From assembly GCF_038562415.1 (NCBI RefSeq), contig NZ_JBCFBA010000001.1:186001-250000 (forward strand): a stretch of 64,000 nt of DNA, written 5' to 3'. The DNA is from Solidesulfovibrio sp. Lineage in GTDB: Bacteria > Desulfobacterota > Desulfovibrionia > Desulfovibrionales > Desulfovibrionaceae. This document shows positions 1-9,580 of this stretch, one piece after another. The first letter of the stretch is position 1, and every line of letters starts with the position of its first letter. Under the pieces are notes generated by a model. It made no database searches. It saw only the letters and a list, made by a program, of their open reading frames with translations, and had not been told where the DNA came from. The translations under genes were made by a program, and so were the position numbers.

Positions 1-186
1 TTTTTGTATCCGTGTCCGTTTTGCCGCCGCGAGGTGCCGGTGGTGGCGCCGACCAAGCCCACCATGATCGCCTGCGACGCCTGCCGGGGCCGGTTTCCCA
101 TCGTGCCCGTGGACGAGCGGTCGGTGCGCTTCGTCAAGATCATGCTGGCCGGCGGCAAGGCGGCGGTGGACCCGGATTTCATCTGA
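1..186 (+). CDS. small zinc-ribbon protein, 5' end at or near window edge
   Basis: Sixty codons are visible from a possible TTG start at 4. The frame is also open at codon 1, so the true start may lie outside the window. Two CxxC pairs (CPFC near residue 4 and CDAC near residue 24) form a four-cysteine zinc ribbon, and little sequence follows it. The stop lies 23 bp before the next gene, which also carries a zinc ribbon. No enzymatic motif is visible; a nucleic-acid or protein-binding role is only inferred. Confidence 0.55.
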   Translation, partial: FLYPCPFCRREVPVVAPTKPTMIACDACRGRFPIVPVDERSVRFVKIMLAGGKAAVDPDFI

Positions 187-209
187 CGCCGCCGGGAGCC
201 GCTCTTGCC

Positions 210-602
210 ATGCCCCGCAAGCGCCCGTCAGTCCCGGCCTGCCGGGAAACGACCCTGCCCCGGGCCCTGGCCGGCATCCTGGCGGCAAGCGACGCGCCGC
301 TGACCGCCCTGGAACTGTCCGGCCTGGCCGGGTACGGCGAAAAGGCCGTGCTGGAGGCCCTGGCCCATCTGCGCCTGTCCCTGCGCCGCACGCCGCGCCC
401 CTTGCGCCTGCATCCCGCCCGTTGCCTCGCCTGCGGCTTCGCCTTCGCCAAACGCGACCGGCCGGGCAAGCCCGGCAAGTGTCCGGCCTGCCGGGCCACC
501 CACATCGAACCGCCCCGTTTTTCCCTCGAATCGTCGCCGGATGTGGACGCCCGCGCCGCTTTGGGTCACTCTACCGGCGCCCCATCCCAAGGAGGACTCC
601 CC
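210..602 (+). CDS. winged-helix/zinc-ribbon regulator domain, in frame with pgm
   Basis: From the ATG at 210 the first ~65 residues look like a winged helix-turn-helix. A zinc ribbon follows (CLACGF near residue 71 and CPAC near residue 92), as in small DNA-binding regulators of delta-proteobacteria that are normally free-standing proteins of about 110 residues. No stop codon separates it from the pgm reading frame, so the open frame runs uninterrupted from 210 to 2255. The strong Shine-Dalgarno AAGGAGG just before the ATG at 603 suggests that pgm is also translated independently. The regulator may have lost its stop codon, or the two may make a real fusion; the last ~25 codons before 603 have no domain character and look like former spacer. 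Confidence 0.55.
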
Positions 603-2255
603 ATGGCCATAAGCCCCCTTGCCGGCAAGCCGGCGCCCCGGTCCCTGCTCGTCAACGTGCCCCGGCTCGTCGCCTCCTATTACGCCATCACCCCCGATCC
701 GTCCGACCCCTTGCAGCGCGTGTCCTTCGGCACCTCGGGCCATCGCGGCACGTCCTTCGACGGCTCCTTCAACGAGGCCCACATCCTGGCCACCACGCAA
801 GCCATCTGCGACTACCGGGCCGGCCAGGGCATCGCCGGGCCGCTCTACCTTGGCATGGACACCCACGCCCTGTCCGAGCCGGCCTTTATCACCGCCCTGG
901 AAGTGCTGGCCGCCAACGGCGTGGCCACGTTCATCCAGGCCGGCCGGGGCTATACCCCCACTCCCGTCATCTCCCACGCCATCCTGACCTTCAACCGCGA
1001 CCACAACGGCATCGTGGCCGACGGCATCGTCATCACGCCCTCCCACAACCCGCCGTCCGATGGCGGCTTCAAGTACAACCCGCCCTCGGGCGGCCCGGCC
1101 GACACCGACGTGACCGGCATCGTCCAGGACATGGCCAACGCCTACCTGGAAAAAAAGCTCGCGGGCGTGAAGCGTATGCCCTACGAAAGGGCGCTTCGGG
1201 CCGACTGCGTCACCCAATACGACTATGTCGCGCCCTATGTGGCCGACCTGGCCACCATGGTGGACATGGCCGCCATCCGGGATTCGGGCATCCGCATCGG
1301 CGTCGATCCGCTCGGCGGCTCGGGCATCGCCTTCTGGGAGCCCATGGTGGAGCGCTACGGCCTCGACCTGTCGCTTATAAGCGACGTGGTGGACCCGACC
1401 TTTTCGTTTATGACCGTGGACAAGGACGGCAAGATCCGCATGGACTGCTCCTCGCCCTACGCCATGGCCCGGCTCATCGAACACAAGGCCTCCTACGACA
1501 TCGCCTTCGGCAACGACCCGGACTACGACCGCCACGGCATCGTCACCAGGGGCGCCGGGTTGCTCAACCCCAACAACTACCTGGCCGTGGCCGTGAGCTA
1601 CCTGTTTTCCACCCGCCCGGGCTGGCGGGCCGACGCGGCCGTGGGCAAGACGCTGGTCTCGAGCGCCATGATCGACCGGGTGGCGGCGGCGCTTGGCCGG
1701 CGGCTGTGCGAGGTGCCGGTGGGGTTCAAATGGTTCGTGCCGGGGCTTCTCGACGGCTCCTTCGGCTTCGGCGGCGAGGAGAGCGCCGGGGCGTCCTTCC
1801 TGCGCCGCGACGGCACGGTCTGGACCACGGACAAGGACGGCATCGTCATGGACCTGCTGGCCGCCGAGATCACGGCCAAAACCGGCCAGGACCCGGCCGA
1901 GCACTACGCGGCCCTGACCGGGCGCTTCGGCCAGCCCCTCTACGAGCGCCTGGACGCCCCGGCGACCAAGGCCCAAAAGGCCGTGCTGTCCAGGCTTTCG
2001 CCGGAGATGGTCACGGCCACGAGCCTGGCCGGCGAGGCCATCGTGGCCAAGCTCACCCGCGCCCCGGGCAACGGCGCGCCCATCGGCGGGCTCAAGGTCG
2101 TCACCGAAAACGGCTGGTTCGCCGCCCGGCCCTCGGGCACCGAGGATGTGTACAAGATCTACGCCGAAAGCTTTGGCGGCCGCGACCACCTGTCCGCCCT
2201 GCAAGCCGAAGCCCGCGAGATCGTCGACGCCGCCTTCGCGGCGGCCGGGGTGTGA
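603..2255 (+). CDS. pgm: phosphoglucomutase (alpha-D-glucose phosphate-specific)
   Basis: Interconverts glucose 1-phosphate and glucose 6-phosphate in the cytoplasm, linking glycogen/exopolysaccharide precursor synthesis to glycolysis. The 550-residue product matches the usual length of bacterial Pgm (~546). The phosphoserine loop TPSHNPP places the catalytic Ser at residue 147, the metal loop DPDYDRHG has its aspartates at 305, 307 and 309, the sugar-binding loop GGEES is near residue 390, and the phosphate-binding ARPSGTED segment is near the C-terminus. The ATG at 603 was chosen because AAGGAGG lies about 8 bp upstream, although the frame stays open back to 210. All key residues are intact. 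Confidence 0.95.
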   Translation: MAISPLAGKPAPRSLLVNVPRLVASYYAITPDPSDPLQRVSFGTSGHRGTSFDGSFNEAHILATTQAICDYRAGQGIAGPLYLGMDTHALSEPAFITALEVLAANGVATFIQAGRGYTPTPVISHAILTFNRDHNGIVADGIVITPSHNPPSDGGFKYNPPSGGPADTDVTGIVQDMANAYLEKKLAGVKRMPYERALRADCVTQYDYVAPYVADLATMVDMAAIRDSGIRIGVDPLGGSGIAFWEPMVERYGLDLSLISDVVDPTFSFMTVDKDGKIRMDCSSPYAMARLIEHKASYDIAFGNDPDYDRHGIVTRGAGLLNPNNYLAVAVSYLFSTRPGWRADAAVGKTLVSSAMIDRVAAALGRRLCEVPVGFKWFVPGLLDGSFGFGGEESAGASFLRRDGTVWTTDKDGIVMDLLAAEITAKTGQDPAEHYAALTGRFGQPLYERLDAPATKAQKAVLSRLSPEMVTATSLAGEAIVAKLTRAPGNGAPIGGLKVVTENGWFAARPSGTEDVYKIYAESFGGRDHLSALQAEAREIVDAAFAAAGV

Positions 2256-2281
2256 GCGCGGGGAGAGGGAGGGGAAGAGCG

Positions 2282-2374
2282 GATGCCTGCGGCGGCCGGG
2301 GGGTGAGCGAGGGCGGCGAGGGGAGAGGAGGAGAAGATGCCTCCGGCGGCCAGGAGGGGGTGACCCCCTCCTGG
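2282..2374. repeat. structured intergenic repeat (REP-like), one full and one partial copy
   Basis: The core GATGCCTCCGGCGGCC at 2336-2351 runs into a perfect 11-bp hairpin: arm CCAGGAGGGGG at 2350-2360, loop TGA, arm CCCCCTCCTGG at 2364-2374. A degenerate copy of the core (GATGCCTGCGGCGGCC) starts at 2282. A second full copy with a different but still complementary hairpin occurs at 14773-14809. The preserved pairing despite different arms suggests that the folded form matters. It could be a terminator-like or REP-type element between pgm and the next operon. Confidence 0.6.
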
Positions 2375-2413
2375 ACCTCCCCGATGGGGTTGCCTCGGGC
2401 GGGGGAGGCGGGT

Positions 2414-2659
2414 ATGGGAGACGGCCTGGATGGGGACGCCCGGCGGCTGCTCGCGGCCTTGGCAGCGGTGGCGGATGCGCCGTTCCCGGATCGGGTGATG
2501 CCGGGCGAGACGGCCACGCGGCTGGGCTACGGGCCGGCCAGGGCCTGGCGGCTGTTGCGGGCGCTTTGTGCCGCCGGGTATTACGAGTACGACATTTCGG
2601 CCTACAGCGGCCGCCTGACCGAAGCCGGCCGCGAGGCCGCGAGGAATGTGACGACGTGA
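2414..2659 (+). CDS. small winged-helix-like protein
   Basis: Encodes 81 residues. The pattern of short helices followed by a segment with the features of a winged-helix wing (GYYEYDISAYSGRLTEAGRE) resembles a winged HTH regulator domain. The start ATG at 2414 follows a GGGGGAGG tract. The last codon region overlaps by 4 bases (GTGA) with the downstream membrane hydrolase gene, so the two are very likely co-translated. No effector-binding or catalytic motif is visible, and the function is unknown. Confidence 0.6.
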   Translation: MGDGLDGDARRLLAALAAVADAPFPDRVMPGETATRLGYGPARAWRLLRALCAAGYYEYDISAYSGRLTEAGREAARNVTT

Positions 2660-3129
2660 AGCTTGCCCAACACTGCTTAAGCGCCATCCCCCTGGCCGTG
2701 GCCGGTTACGCCGCGGCCGGCGGCAGCTGGCCGGCGGCCTTTGCCGCCGGCATCTCCAGCGTGCTGCTGGATCTGGACCACCTCTCGGATTACGTGTTGT
2801 GCAATCGCGGCTGGGGCGGATTGGACCACTTTTTCAAAAGCTGCGAGGAGGGAAAGCTCGACCGGCTCTACCTGGTCCTGCATTCCTTCGAGCTGGTGAT
2901 CCTGCTGTGGCTTCTCATCGGCTTCGGCACGGCCGCCGCCTGGGGCGTGGGCTTGGCCATCGGCGTATCCGGCCACCTGCTGCTCGACTGGCTGGGCAAC
3001 CGCCACATCGTGCAGCCGTCGTTTTACTGGCTGTGGTTTCGGGCCGCAAACGGCTTCGACGGCAACGCGCTCTACCGCGTGCCGCCCGGGCGCCTGGCCC
3101 AAGCCCGCAATCCCTCCCCCCGCGCCTAG
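2656..3129 (+). CDS. membrane-bound metal-dependent hydrolase, YdjM/DUF457-like
   Basis: A 157-residue integral membrane protein that starts at a GTG overlapping the previous stop. It has several hydrophobic helices and histidine/aspartate motifs typical of the YdjM (DUF457) family: DLDHLSDY near residue 38, HSFE near residue 76, and GHLLLDWLGNRH near residue 110. In this family the His/Asp residues are thought to bind a divalent metal at the inner membrane; the substrate is not known. It ends 49 bp before the convergent adenylate cyclase gene. Confidence 0.7.
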   Translation: MKLAQHCLSAIPLAVAGYAAAGGSWPAAFAAGISSVLLDLDHLSDYVLCNRGWGGLDHFFKSCEEGKLDRLYLVLHSFELVILLWLLIGFGTAAAWGVGLAIGVSGHLLLDWLGNRHIVQPSFYWLWFRAANGFDGNALYRVPPGRLAQARNPSPRA

Positions 3130-3177
3130 CGCCGTTTCCCGCACCAACGTCCCGCTGCCGTCCGTCCGGCCCCGCGG

Positions 3178-6100
3178 TTACCGCCTGGCTTCCCGGGCGG
3201 CGGCGCATTGGGATTTGGCCGGCGCGAAGACCGCAAGCTGCAGTTTCTGGTCCAGGCCGAGGCCGGCCGCCTCGGTCAGGAAAATCGACGGCGAACCGTC
3301 GAAGACGTCGAGCTCGCTGGTGCGCTCCAGCTGAAACAGTTCGCCCCAGCTCGTGGCGTAGAACGCGTCCACGCTGACGGTATGGCGCTCCTCGCGGGCA
3401 GCGGCCAGGTTGACCAGCAGCAGCGCCCGGGTGACCCGCTCCCGGGCCAGGCCCCAGGACAGCGGCGGGGCGAAGGTGTCCTTGACCGGAAAGGCCGCGT
3501 GCAGCGCATCCAGCAGGGCGGTCACGTCGGGCAGGGTCAAGGGCGCCGGCAAGGTGCTGGCCTGGACGTGCATGCCCGGCCGGTAGATCTCGTTGGCGAT
3601 CAGCCAGGCGCACAGGCGCGGCAGCGAGGCGTCCTGGCGCACGGTTTCCTTTTTGCGGTTCTTGCGGTCCCCCCCGGTCGGTTCCGCCCGGACGACGAAG
3701 ATTTTTTCGCGCGGGGCGACCTCCTCGAAGGCGATCTCCAGGGAGGCGAACAGGTCCCGGCCCGGGCGGATGAACGGCATGCGCACGATTTTCCCCACCT
3801 TGCGGCCGAAACTCGCGGCGATACGCCGCGACAGCATGGCCTGGTCGCGCTCGGTGAGTCCGCCCCCGCTTTCCAGGGCCTTGCTGCGGTCTTTGAGGCG
3901 CTCGTAAGCCCGCAGGAAGTGGTTGGCGATGGCCTCGCCCAGGGCCTGGGCCTGGGCGAAGCCGTCGGCCTCGGCCGCGCCGTCGCGCTTGGGCGGCGGC
4001 GGACAGGCGCCGGCGGCCGGCGGGGCGTAGGGGAAATAGTGGTCGAGCAGCGCCTCGCCGGTGCGGCTGGCGTATTCGTCGCACGGGTCGAAGCCGGTTT
4101 TTTGCAGGAACGCCTGGCGCAGCAGCTCCACCGCCCCGGGCCGGCCGTCCTCCTGGTAGAAGCGCGTCACCTCGCGAAACAGCAAGGCATACGGGTCGCA
4201 GCGCCAAAGCCCGCCCTGATTGGCGAAGATGTGGCTTTTGAGCGTATCGCACAGCGGTTCGGGCTCTCCCGGGTGGGCGGCGTATTTTTCCAGCAGCCCG
4301 AATTTGATGATGGACTTGAAGGGGCTGGTCAGGGATTTGACGATCATCCACAGCGAGGCCCCGAAGTATTCGTCCCCGGCGATGGGTTGCAGGCAGCCGA
4401 AGTCCAGGCTTTCGGCCGCGGCCTCGGGCGCCACCCGGACCAGGCCGGCCATGGCCCTGGCATGGGCCTCCCGGCCCAGGCCCGGCGGCAGGCACCACCA
4501 GGCCGGCTTGCGCCCGGCCACCACCAGGGCCGTGCGGTAGAACTCCTCCTTAAGCAGCCTTCCCTGGGCCGAGCCGTAGCCCTCGTCGTCGGAATAGCCG
4601 AAAACGTTGTCGCGCACGTCCTCGACGCTCATGCAGAAAAAGTGGATTTCCAGGCCCGCTTCCTCCAGGGCCTGGCGGCTTATGACTTCGAGCTTGGCCG
4701 TGAAGGCCGCCATGTCCGGATGGCCGGCCGCGCCCCGGCCCAGGCACACCCAGACGTCCAGGTCCGAATCCGCGCCCTGGGCCACGGTGCCGACGCTGCC
4801 GATGGTGTAGAGGGCCTCCACGGGGATGGCCTCCTGGGGGACGTGCGGCAGGGCGGAAAGCGGGCGGTCGAAATGGCGTGCCAGGTCCCGGGCCGTGCCC
4901 AGGTGGGGGAAGGCCGCGGTGACATGGGCGGCCGGGGCCGGCGCGACACGGCCGCCGGCCTCGCGCACCAGCGGCAGGCCCACAAGCTCCGGCAGCATGT
5001 CCAGGTAGGCCCCGCCCGCCTCGCCGAGCCGGCGCCTGGCCCAGGCCAGCCGGCGCTTGTTGCCGGCCAGCATGGCCAGGCGCCGGCGTTCCACGTCGCG
5101 GGCGAAAAGGGCGGCGTCGCAGCAGGCGGCCAAAAGCCGGGGCCCGGCGCCCGTGGCCAGGGACTGGGGCAGCGGGGGCGACAGCACGGCGTCGGCCAGG
5201 GCCAGGGCGTCGTCCTTGGCCATGGCCCCCAGGATGTCGGGCTCGTCGGTGGGGCCGCTAAACCGGGCCCCGGCGAAATAGCAGCCTTCCGTGCGCGTGC
5301 CGGGGAAGGCGGCCTGGGCGAAGGCGGCCATTTCGAAGAGGCAGTCGGAAAAAAGCGTTCCCCGGGCGCGCAGGGCATGGGGCACGGCCCGCACCAGGCT
5401 CACCGCCCGCAAACGGCAGGTGTCCAGGGTCAGGCCGGCGAGCGTGGCGGCGAAAAAGTCGCATTCCGCGAGCTCGGACCGGAAAAAGGCCAGGTCCTGT
5501 CCCGCGGCCTCGCCAAAGGCGCAGCCGCGCACCTCGCAGTCCTCGAAACGCACCGATTCGAGCACCGCCCCGGAAAACCGGCAATGGGCCAGCCGGCAGC
5601 CCCGAAAGGTGACGCGGCTTAAGTGCGCCTCCTCGAAACCGACATCCGTGAACTGGCACTGGGAAAAGGTCGTGTCCGCGATCGTCGCCCGGGCCAGCCC
5701 CACGGCCCGCAGCACGCAGCGGTCCAGAAGCATGTCGGCCACGGCCGCCTCGGCAAGGCCGGCCCAGAGGATCTGGCGCCTTTGCATCTCCCCGCCCTGG
5801 GCCAGTTCCCGGCGCAGGGCCTCGGCCGCGTCGTCGGCCTGGCCGTTGCCCGGCGCGGCGACCAGGTTCTTGACGCGTTTCCACAGCCCCCTGGGCGCCG
5901 CCTCCTTCTCGACCGGCCGGGGCGGCCGGGGCCGGCTGGGGAAGGGCCGCGAGGCGGCCCGGGAACGCAGGGCCAGGTCGTCGCGCAGGGCCTGGGACAG
6001 TTCGGGCGTGGCGGCCGGTGTCTTGGCCACGGCCCGCGCGGCCACGGTCATGGTGCGCGGGGCGGCCCCGGCCAGCACGGCGTAGACCGCGCCCAGGGCC

Positions 6101-7062
6101 TGCTGCCGGATTGCCGGCGGCAAGGCCCGCAGGGCCTGGCCAAAGGCGGACACGGACAGCCTGGCCAGAAACGGGGTCAGCTCCTCCAGGCGCCCGGGGT
6201 TGGCGGCGAGCAGGTCCGCGGCGGCCAGGGCCGCCCGGGTCGCGTCGCACCGGGACAGGGCGGCCAGGGCGGCCCCGGCCAGGGAGGGCTCGGCCGCGGC
6301 GCACAGGGCCGCAACCGGCCCGGCCACGGCCTGGGCGTCAAGCCCCGGGGTCTCGGCCAGGGCCCGGCAGACGGTCTCGGCCGAGATCTCGTCGAGTTCG
6401 CCCAGGCGCGGCACCAGGCGCGAGATGAGCGTCGGCTCGCGCAGGCGGCCGATGACCCTGGCCATGTAGCGGGTCTGCTCGGCGGACAGGTCCATCTGGA
6501 GCAGGCGGGCGAGCCACATGCCCAGCCGGCCGCGCACCAGGGCGTTGCGCACGGGCAGGGCCGGGTATTCGTGGCGGGTGGCCAACAGGTCCAGGAGGAT
6601 GAGCACTTCGTCGGGCGTGCGCTCCACGATGTCGGCGAGCGTGGCCAGGCCCCAGGCGGCGGTCCTGGCCCGGGCCGGCCGGGGGCGGCGGAAAAAGGCG
6701 TTGACGAAAAGCAGCTTCTCCTCGTCGCCCAGGTAGCCCAGCAGGCCGACGGCCTGGTCCTCGGGCATCTTTTCCAGGTGGATGACCGAGAGCACCTCGC
6801 CCTCGACGCCCAGGCGAAACAGCAGGGTGAAGGCCTGCCGGGCAAAGGCCTCGTCGCCGGCCTCCAGCAGGGCGGCCAGCAGGAAGGCCAGCTCGGAGGC
6901 CTCGCCGGCCGTGGCCGGGTCGTCGGCCGCGCCCCGGTCGATAAACGCCAGGGCCTGCCTGGCCAGGGGGACGAGCGGTGTCAGGTCGGAGCCCGGCGGC
7001 TGGGACAGCCCCGTGCGCAGGGTGCGCATGATGGCCCGGGCCGGCGAGCCCGGCCGGCTCAC
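3178..7062 (-). CDS. class I adenylate cyclase with HEAT-like and pentapeptide-repeat N-terminus
   Basis: Predicted to make cAMP from ATP. The 1294-residue product far exceeds the ~850 residues of enteric CyaA. Residues ~20-360 are helical HEAT-like repeats. A basic linker follows, and residues ~440-600 form a pentapeptide-type repeat segment rich in A/C-D/R-F/L-x-x units. The class I catalytic core starts near residue 750 with YTIGSVGTVAQGADSDLDVW, containing the GSxGT and SDLDxW nucleotidyltransferase signature. The long C-terminal half matches the rest of the CyaA catalytic region. A GTG start at 7062 gives the longest form; an ATG at 7029 is an alternative. It lies 30 bp downstream of the HD-GYP gene on the same strand, so it is probably co-transcribed with it. 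Confidence 0.85.
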   Translation of the reverse strand: MSRPGSPARAIMRTLRTGLSQPPGSDLTPLVPLARQALAFIDRGAADDPATAGEASELAFLLAALLEAGDEAFARQAFTLLFRLGVEGEVLSVIHLEKMPEDQAVGLLGYLGDEEKLLFVNAFFRRPRPARARTAAWGLATLADIVERTPDEVLILLDLLATRHEYPALPVRNALVRGRLGMWLARLLQMDLSAEQTRYMARVIGRLREPTLISRLVPRLGELDEISAETVCRALAETPGLDAQAVAGPVAALCAAAEPSLAGAALAALSRCDATRAALAAADLLAANPGRLEELTPFLARLSVSAFGQALRALPPAIRQQALGAVYAVLAGAAPRTMTVAARAVAKTPAATPELSQALRDDLALRSRAASRPFPSRPRPPRPVEKEAAPRGLWKRVKNLVAAPGNGQADDAAEALRRELAQGGEMQRRQILWAGLAEAAVADMLLDRCVLRAVGLARATIADTTFSQCQFTDVGFEEAHLSRVTFRGCRLAHCRFSGAVLESVRFEDCEVRGCAFGEAAGQDLAFFRSELAECDFFAATLAGLTLDTCRLRAVSLVRAVPHALRARGTLFSDCLFEMAAFAQAAFPGTRTEGCYFAGARFSGPTDEPDILGAMAKDDALALADAVLSPPLPQSLATGAGPRLLAACCDAALFARDVERRRLAMLAGNKRRLAWARRRLGEAGGAYLDMLPELVGLPLVREAGGRVAPAPAAHVTAAFPHLGTARDLARHFDRPLSALPHVPQEAIPVEALYTIGSVGTVAQGADSDLDVWVCLGRGAAGHPDMAAFTAKLEVISRQALEEAGLEIHFFCMSVEDVRDNVFGYSDDEGYGSAQGRLLKEEFYRTALVVAGRKPAWWCLPPGLGREAHARAMAGLVRVAPEAAAESLDFGCLQPIAGDEYFGASLWMIVKSLTSPFKSIIKFGLLEKYAAHPGEPEPLCDTLKSHIFANQGGLWRCDPYALLFREVTRFYQEDGRPGAVELLRQAFLQKTGFDPCDEYASRTGEALLDHYFPYAPPAAGACPPPPKRDGAAEADGFAQAQALGEAIANHFLRAYERLKDRSKALESGGGLTERDQAMLSRRIAASFGRKVGKIVRMPFIRPGRDLFASLEIAFEEVAPREKIFVVRAEPTGGDRKNRKKETVRQDASLPRLCAWLIANEIYRPGMHVQASTLPAPLTLPDVTALLDALHAAFPVKDTFAPPLSWGLARERVTRALLLVNLAAAREERHTVSVDAFYATSWGELFQLERTSELDVFDGSPSIFLTEAAGLGLDQKLQLAVFAPAKSQCAAAREARR

Positions 7063-7092
7063 GGCGCGCCCCGGCGAGACCGGGCGCGGCGG

Positions 7093-8379
7093 CTAGGTCC
7101 GCGCGGCGACATCGACATAGTAGGCCACCTGCTTGCCGGGGCTCAGGTACTGGATCACCTCCGGCGCAAGCTCCGCCGGCTTGAGGGCCTTGACCACGGC
7201 CAGTTCCGTTTCGATGCACAGGTCGATGATGAGCGCCTCGCGCTTGGGAATGTCGGGGTGGTAGACCTTGACGCTGGGGCGCATGGAATCGCGCAGGTTG
7301 GCCGAAACCACCATGCCCTGCATGCCGTTGGACAGCTCCACCAGCGAACCCGGCGGATAGACGCCGAGCTTGCGGATGAACATGGTCACGGCCTTGGGAT
7401 CGAACAGGGCCCGGCGTTTGTACAGGGCCTTCATGGCCTCGTGGGGCGTGGGCGGTTCGGCCCCTTCCTTGGGGTTGAGGGTGCGGTCGTAGAGGTTGGC
7501 CACGGCGGCGATGCGCCCGCCGACGGAAATGGCCGCGCCCTTGAGGTGGCCGGGGAAGCCCGTGCCGTCCACGTGCTCGTGGTGCTGCAGGACCAGCAGT
7601 TGGCCGGCGGGCGGAAAGCCGGGCACGGCGGCGAGCATGCGGGCGCCGATCTTGGGGTGCTCCATGTAGTATTCCTTGAGCACCTTGTTCATGGTCACCA
7701 GGTTGCCCTTGGTGAAGCGCTGGATGGGCACGCGCCCCTTGCCCACGTCGTGGAACAGCGAGCCCAGGCCGATGTCCTCGATGTCGGCCTTGGGCAGGCC
7801 CATCTCCTTGGCCAGCATCATGGACAGTACGGCCACGTTGAGGGCGTGGTAGTGCTTGGCCTCCTCGCGCATCTTGGCGGTCATGACGTTGATGAGCACG
7901 TCGAGGTCGGAGAGGAACGTTTCGGCCATCGGGCCGACCACCTCGCCGGCCGCCTCCATGACTTCCGGGTTGGGCGAGGACACTTTCTTGATCGCCTCGA
8001 CCACCTGGCCCATGGCTTTTTCGTAACGGCGCTCGCAGGCGGCGAAGCGCTCGATGCGGTCCTTGTTGCGTTCGATGGTTTCGCGCTTGAGGCTGGACAG
8101 CTCGGCCGAGACCGGGGTGCGCGACGTGCTCCAGGGCCCTTTTTGCCGTTTGCCGGTCATGCCGTCGATCTCTTCCAGGGAGATGGGCAGGCGGTCGGAT
8201 TTCTCGGGCAGGCACAGGACGTGGGACAGGCCCAAGGCCATGACCTTGGCCACGTCGGTGGCACTGGCGATCTTGAACCCCTTGGCCGGGAAGGGATGGG
8301 TCAGCCCCGGTTCGTCGATGCGGATGAAAAGCCCCGGGCACAGCTGTTCCACCAGGATGGGATATTCGTCGATGTGCAT
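7093..8379 (-). CDS. HD-GYP domain cyclic-di-GMP phosphodiesterase (DUF3391 N-terminus)
   Basis: Predicted to hydrolyse cyclic di-GMP. The 428-residue protein opens with a DUF3391-type domain (residues ~1-110), then an HD-GYP domain. The catalytic HD pair lies in LFHDVGKG (H210, D211). The second signature HHEHVDGTGFP (about residues 266-276) has Phe where GYP usually has Tyr, a tolerated variant. No membrane segment is visible, so it is cytoplasmic. It is the first gene of a minus-strand pair with the class I adenylate cyclase 30 bp downstream, and diverges from the TPR gene across a 196-bp intergenic region. Confidence 0.9.
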   Translation of the reverse strand: MHIDEYPILVEQLCPGLFIRIDEPGLTHPFPAKGFKIASATDVAKVMALGLSHVLCLPEKSDRLPISLEEIDGMTGKRQKGPWSTSRTPVSAELSSLKRETIERNKDRIERFAACERRYEKAMGQVVEAIKKVSSPNPEVMEAAGEVVGPMAETFLSDLDVLINVMTAKMREEAKHYHALNVAVLSMMLAKEMGLPKADIEDIGLGSLFHDVGKGRVPIQRFTKGNLVTMNKVLKEYYMEHPKIGARMLAAVPGFPPAGQLLVLQHHEHVDGTGFPGHLKGAAISVGGRIAAVANLYDRTLNPKEGAEPPTPHEAMKALYKRRALFDPKAVTMFIRKLGVYPPGSLVELSNGMQGMVVSANLRDSMRPSVKVYHPDIPKREALIIDLCIETELAVVKALKPAELAPEVIQYLSPGKQVAYYVDVAART

Positions 8380-8575
8380 GAGGGCCTCGTTGCGGGGTAA
8401 CCTTGGCGACAGCGGCCTCGGGACGTTTCGGCCAGCCGCATGGGCAATTGCCGGTATACGCGTCGGGAAAAAAAACTGTCAACACGCGCCGCGCCGCCAG
8501 CCGCCCGCGCGGGCCGCGCCGTCTTGCCCAAACCCCGGCCAGAGGTTATATTCCCCGGACAAACCCCGGAATTTT

Positions 8576-9379
8576 ATGGCACCTCCCGCCGCGCCAAGCG
8601 CCCCACCGGCTCCCGGAGCCAAGCCCGTCAAGGGGGCTTTTTCCACCGACACCGAGCAGTTCGTGGGCACAAGGGTCCTCGGGCGCGTGCGCCAGCGGGT
8701 CTTCGTCTACGCCGAGGAGCAGGACGACGGCCGGGTGGCCATCTGGCGCTTAAGCCGCAACTTCATCCCCACCGGGGCCAAGCGGCTCATCGCCAAGGAA
8801 CGCCTGCTGGCCGACTACCTGCCCGAACCGTCCATCTACATCAACAAGGTCGTGCCGCTCATGCGGCGCCTGGACGAGACCGTGGCCGTGGCCGACCGGC
8901 ACCGCGAGCGCCAGGAGCTTTTCGTCGCCGAGTTCGAATACAAAAACGTGTTGCGCCTGGACGAGGACCACGTCAAAGCCACGTTCGGCCTGGGTTTGAC
9001 CTATCTTGAGCGTCAGGAAAAAGACAACGCCGATATCGTTTTTCGTAAAATCATGCGCATCGAGGCGGCGTTCACCCCGCAGCACAAGCACCTGTTCAAC
9101 GACTTCGGCATCCAGATGCGCAAGCTCGCCATGTACGACGAGGCCATGCGCTACTACGGCCGGGCCTATCGCCTGTGCCGTACCGACGAGCACCTTCTCT
9201 ACAACATGGCCAGGACGCAATATGAAAAGGGCCGCCTGAAAAGCGCCCGGATGATGCTGTCCAAGGCCCTGCGCCTCAACCCCGACTTCCCGGAAGGAAA
9301 AGTGTTCATGGCCTTTCTGGAATCCCGTTTGCGCGGCGAGCCGGCCGCCGAACCACCCGCGCCAGAGTCGATCCAATAA
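8576..9379 (+). CDS. tetratricopeptide-repeat protein
   Basis: A 267-residue cytoplasmic protein. After a proline/alanine-rich N-terminus (residues 1-20), a beta-rich segment resembles a response-control domain. From about residue 110 onward, helical TPR-like units carry the usual G-x3-Y/F-x8-A spacing (for example FGLGLTYLERQEKDNA and LLYNMARTQYEKGRLKSAR). This kind of protein scaffolds partners rather than catalysing a reaction. The start ATG at 8576 follows a poor Shine-Dalgarno. It diverges from the HD-GYP gene, which may share a promoter region with it. Confidence 0.7.
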   Translation: MAPPAAPSAPPAPGAKPVKGAFSTDTEQFVGTRVLGRVRQRVFVYAEEQDDGRVAIWRLSRNFIPTGAKRLIAKERLLADYLPEPSIYINKVVPLMRRLDETVAVADRHRERQELFVAEFEYKNVLRLDEDHVKATFGLGLTYLERQEKDNADIVFRKIMRIEAAFTPQHKHLFNDFGIQMRKLAMYDEAMRYYGRAYRLCRTDEHLLYNMARTQYEKGRLKSARMMLSKALRLNPDFPEGKVFMAFLESRLRGEPAAEPPAPESIQ

Positions 9380-9580
9380 ACAGCCGGAAGACATCTCCAC
9401 GATTTCCAATCCTTTCGTGATGTTGGAGTTCCTTTGCCCGTTTTGGCCCGGCCGCGCCCACGGCAGTCGCGCTATTTGACATCCGACGCCCGCCGATGAG
9501 AAATAACGGCCGCGCAAGGTGCGCGTCCTCAATGTGTCACGGGGAACTCCCCGAGCGGAAATCTTGCCAGGAGTTGGGCC

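Noticed and set aside
228-2687. Long minus-strand open frame (819 codons) across pgm
   Set aside because: It is the antisense frame of a GC-rich gene. The plus-strand frame has intact pgm motifs; the antisense product is low-complexity.
9380-9580. A sigma-54 or sigma-28 promoter upstream of the chemoreceptor gene
   Set aside because: No match has both the proper boxes and spacing; the best candidates lack one box.
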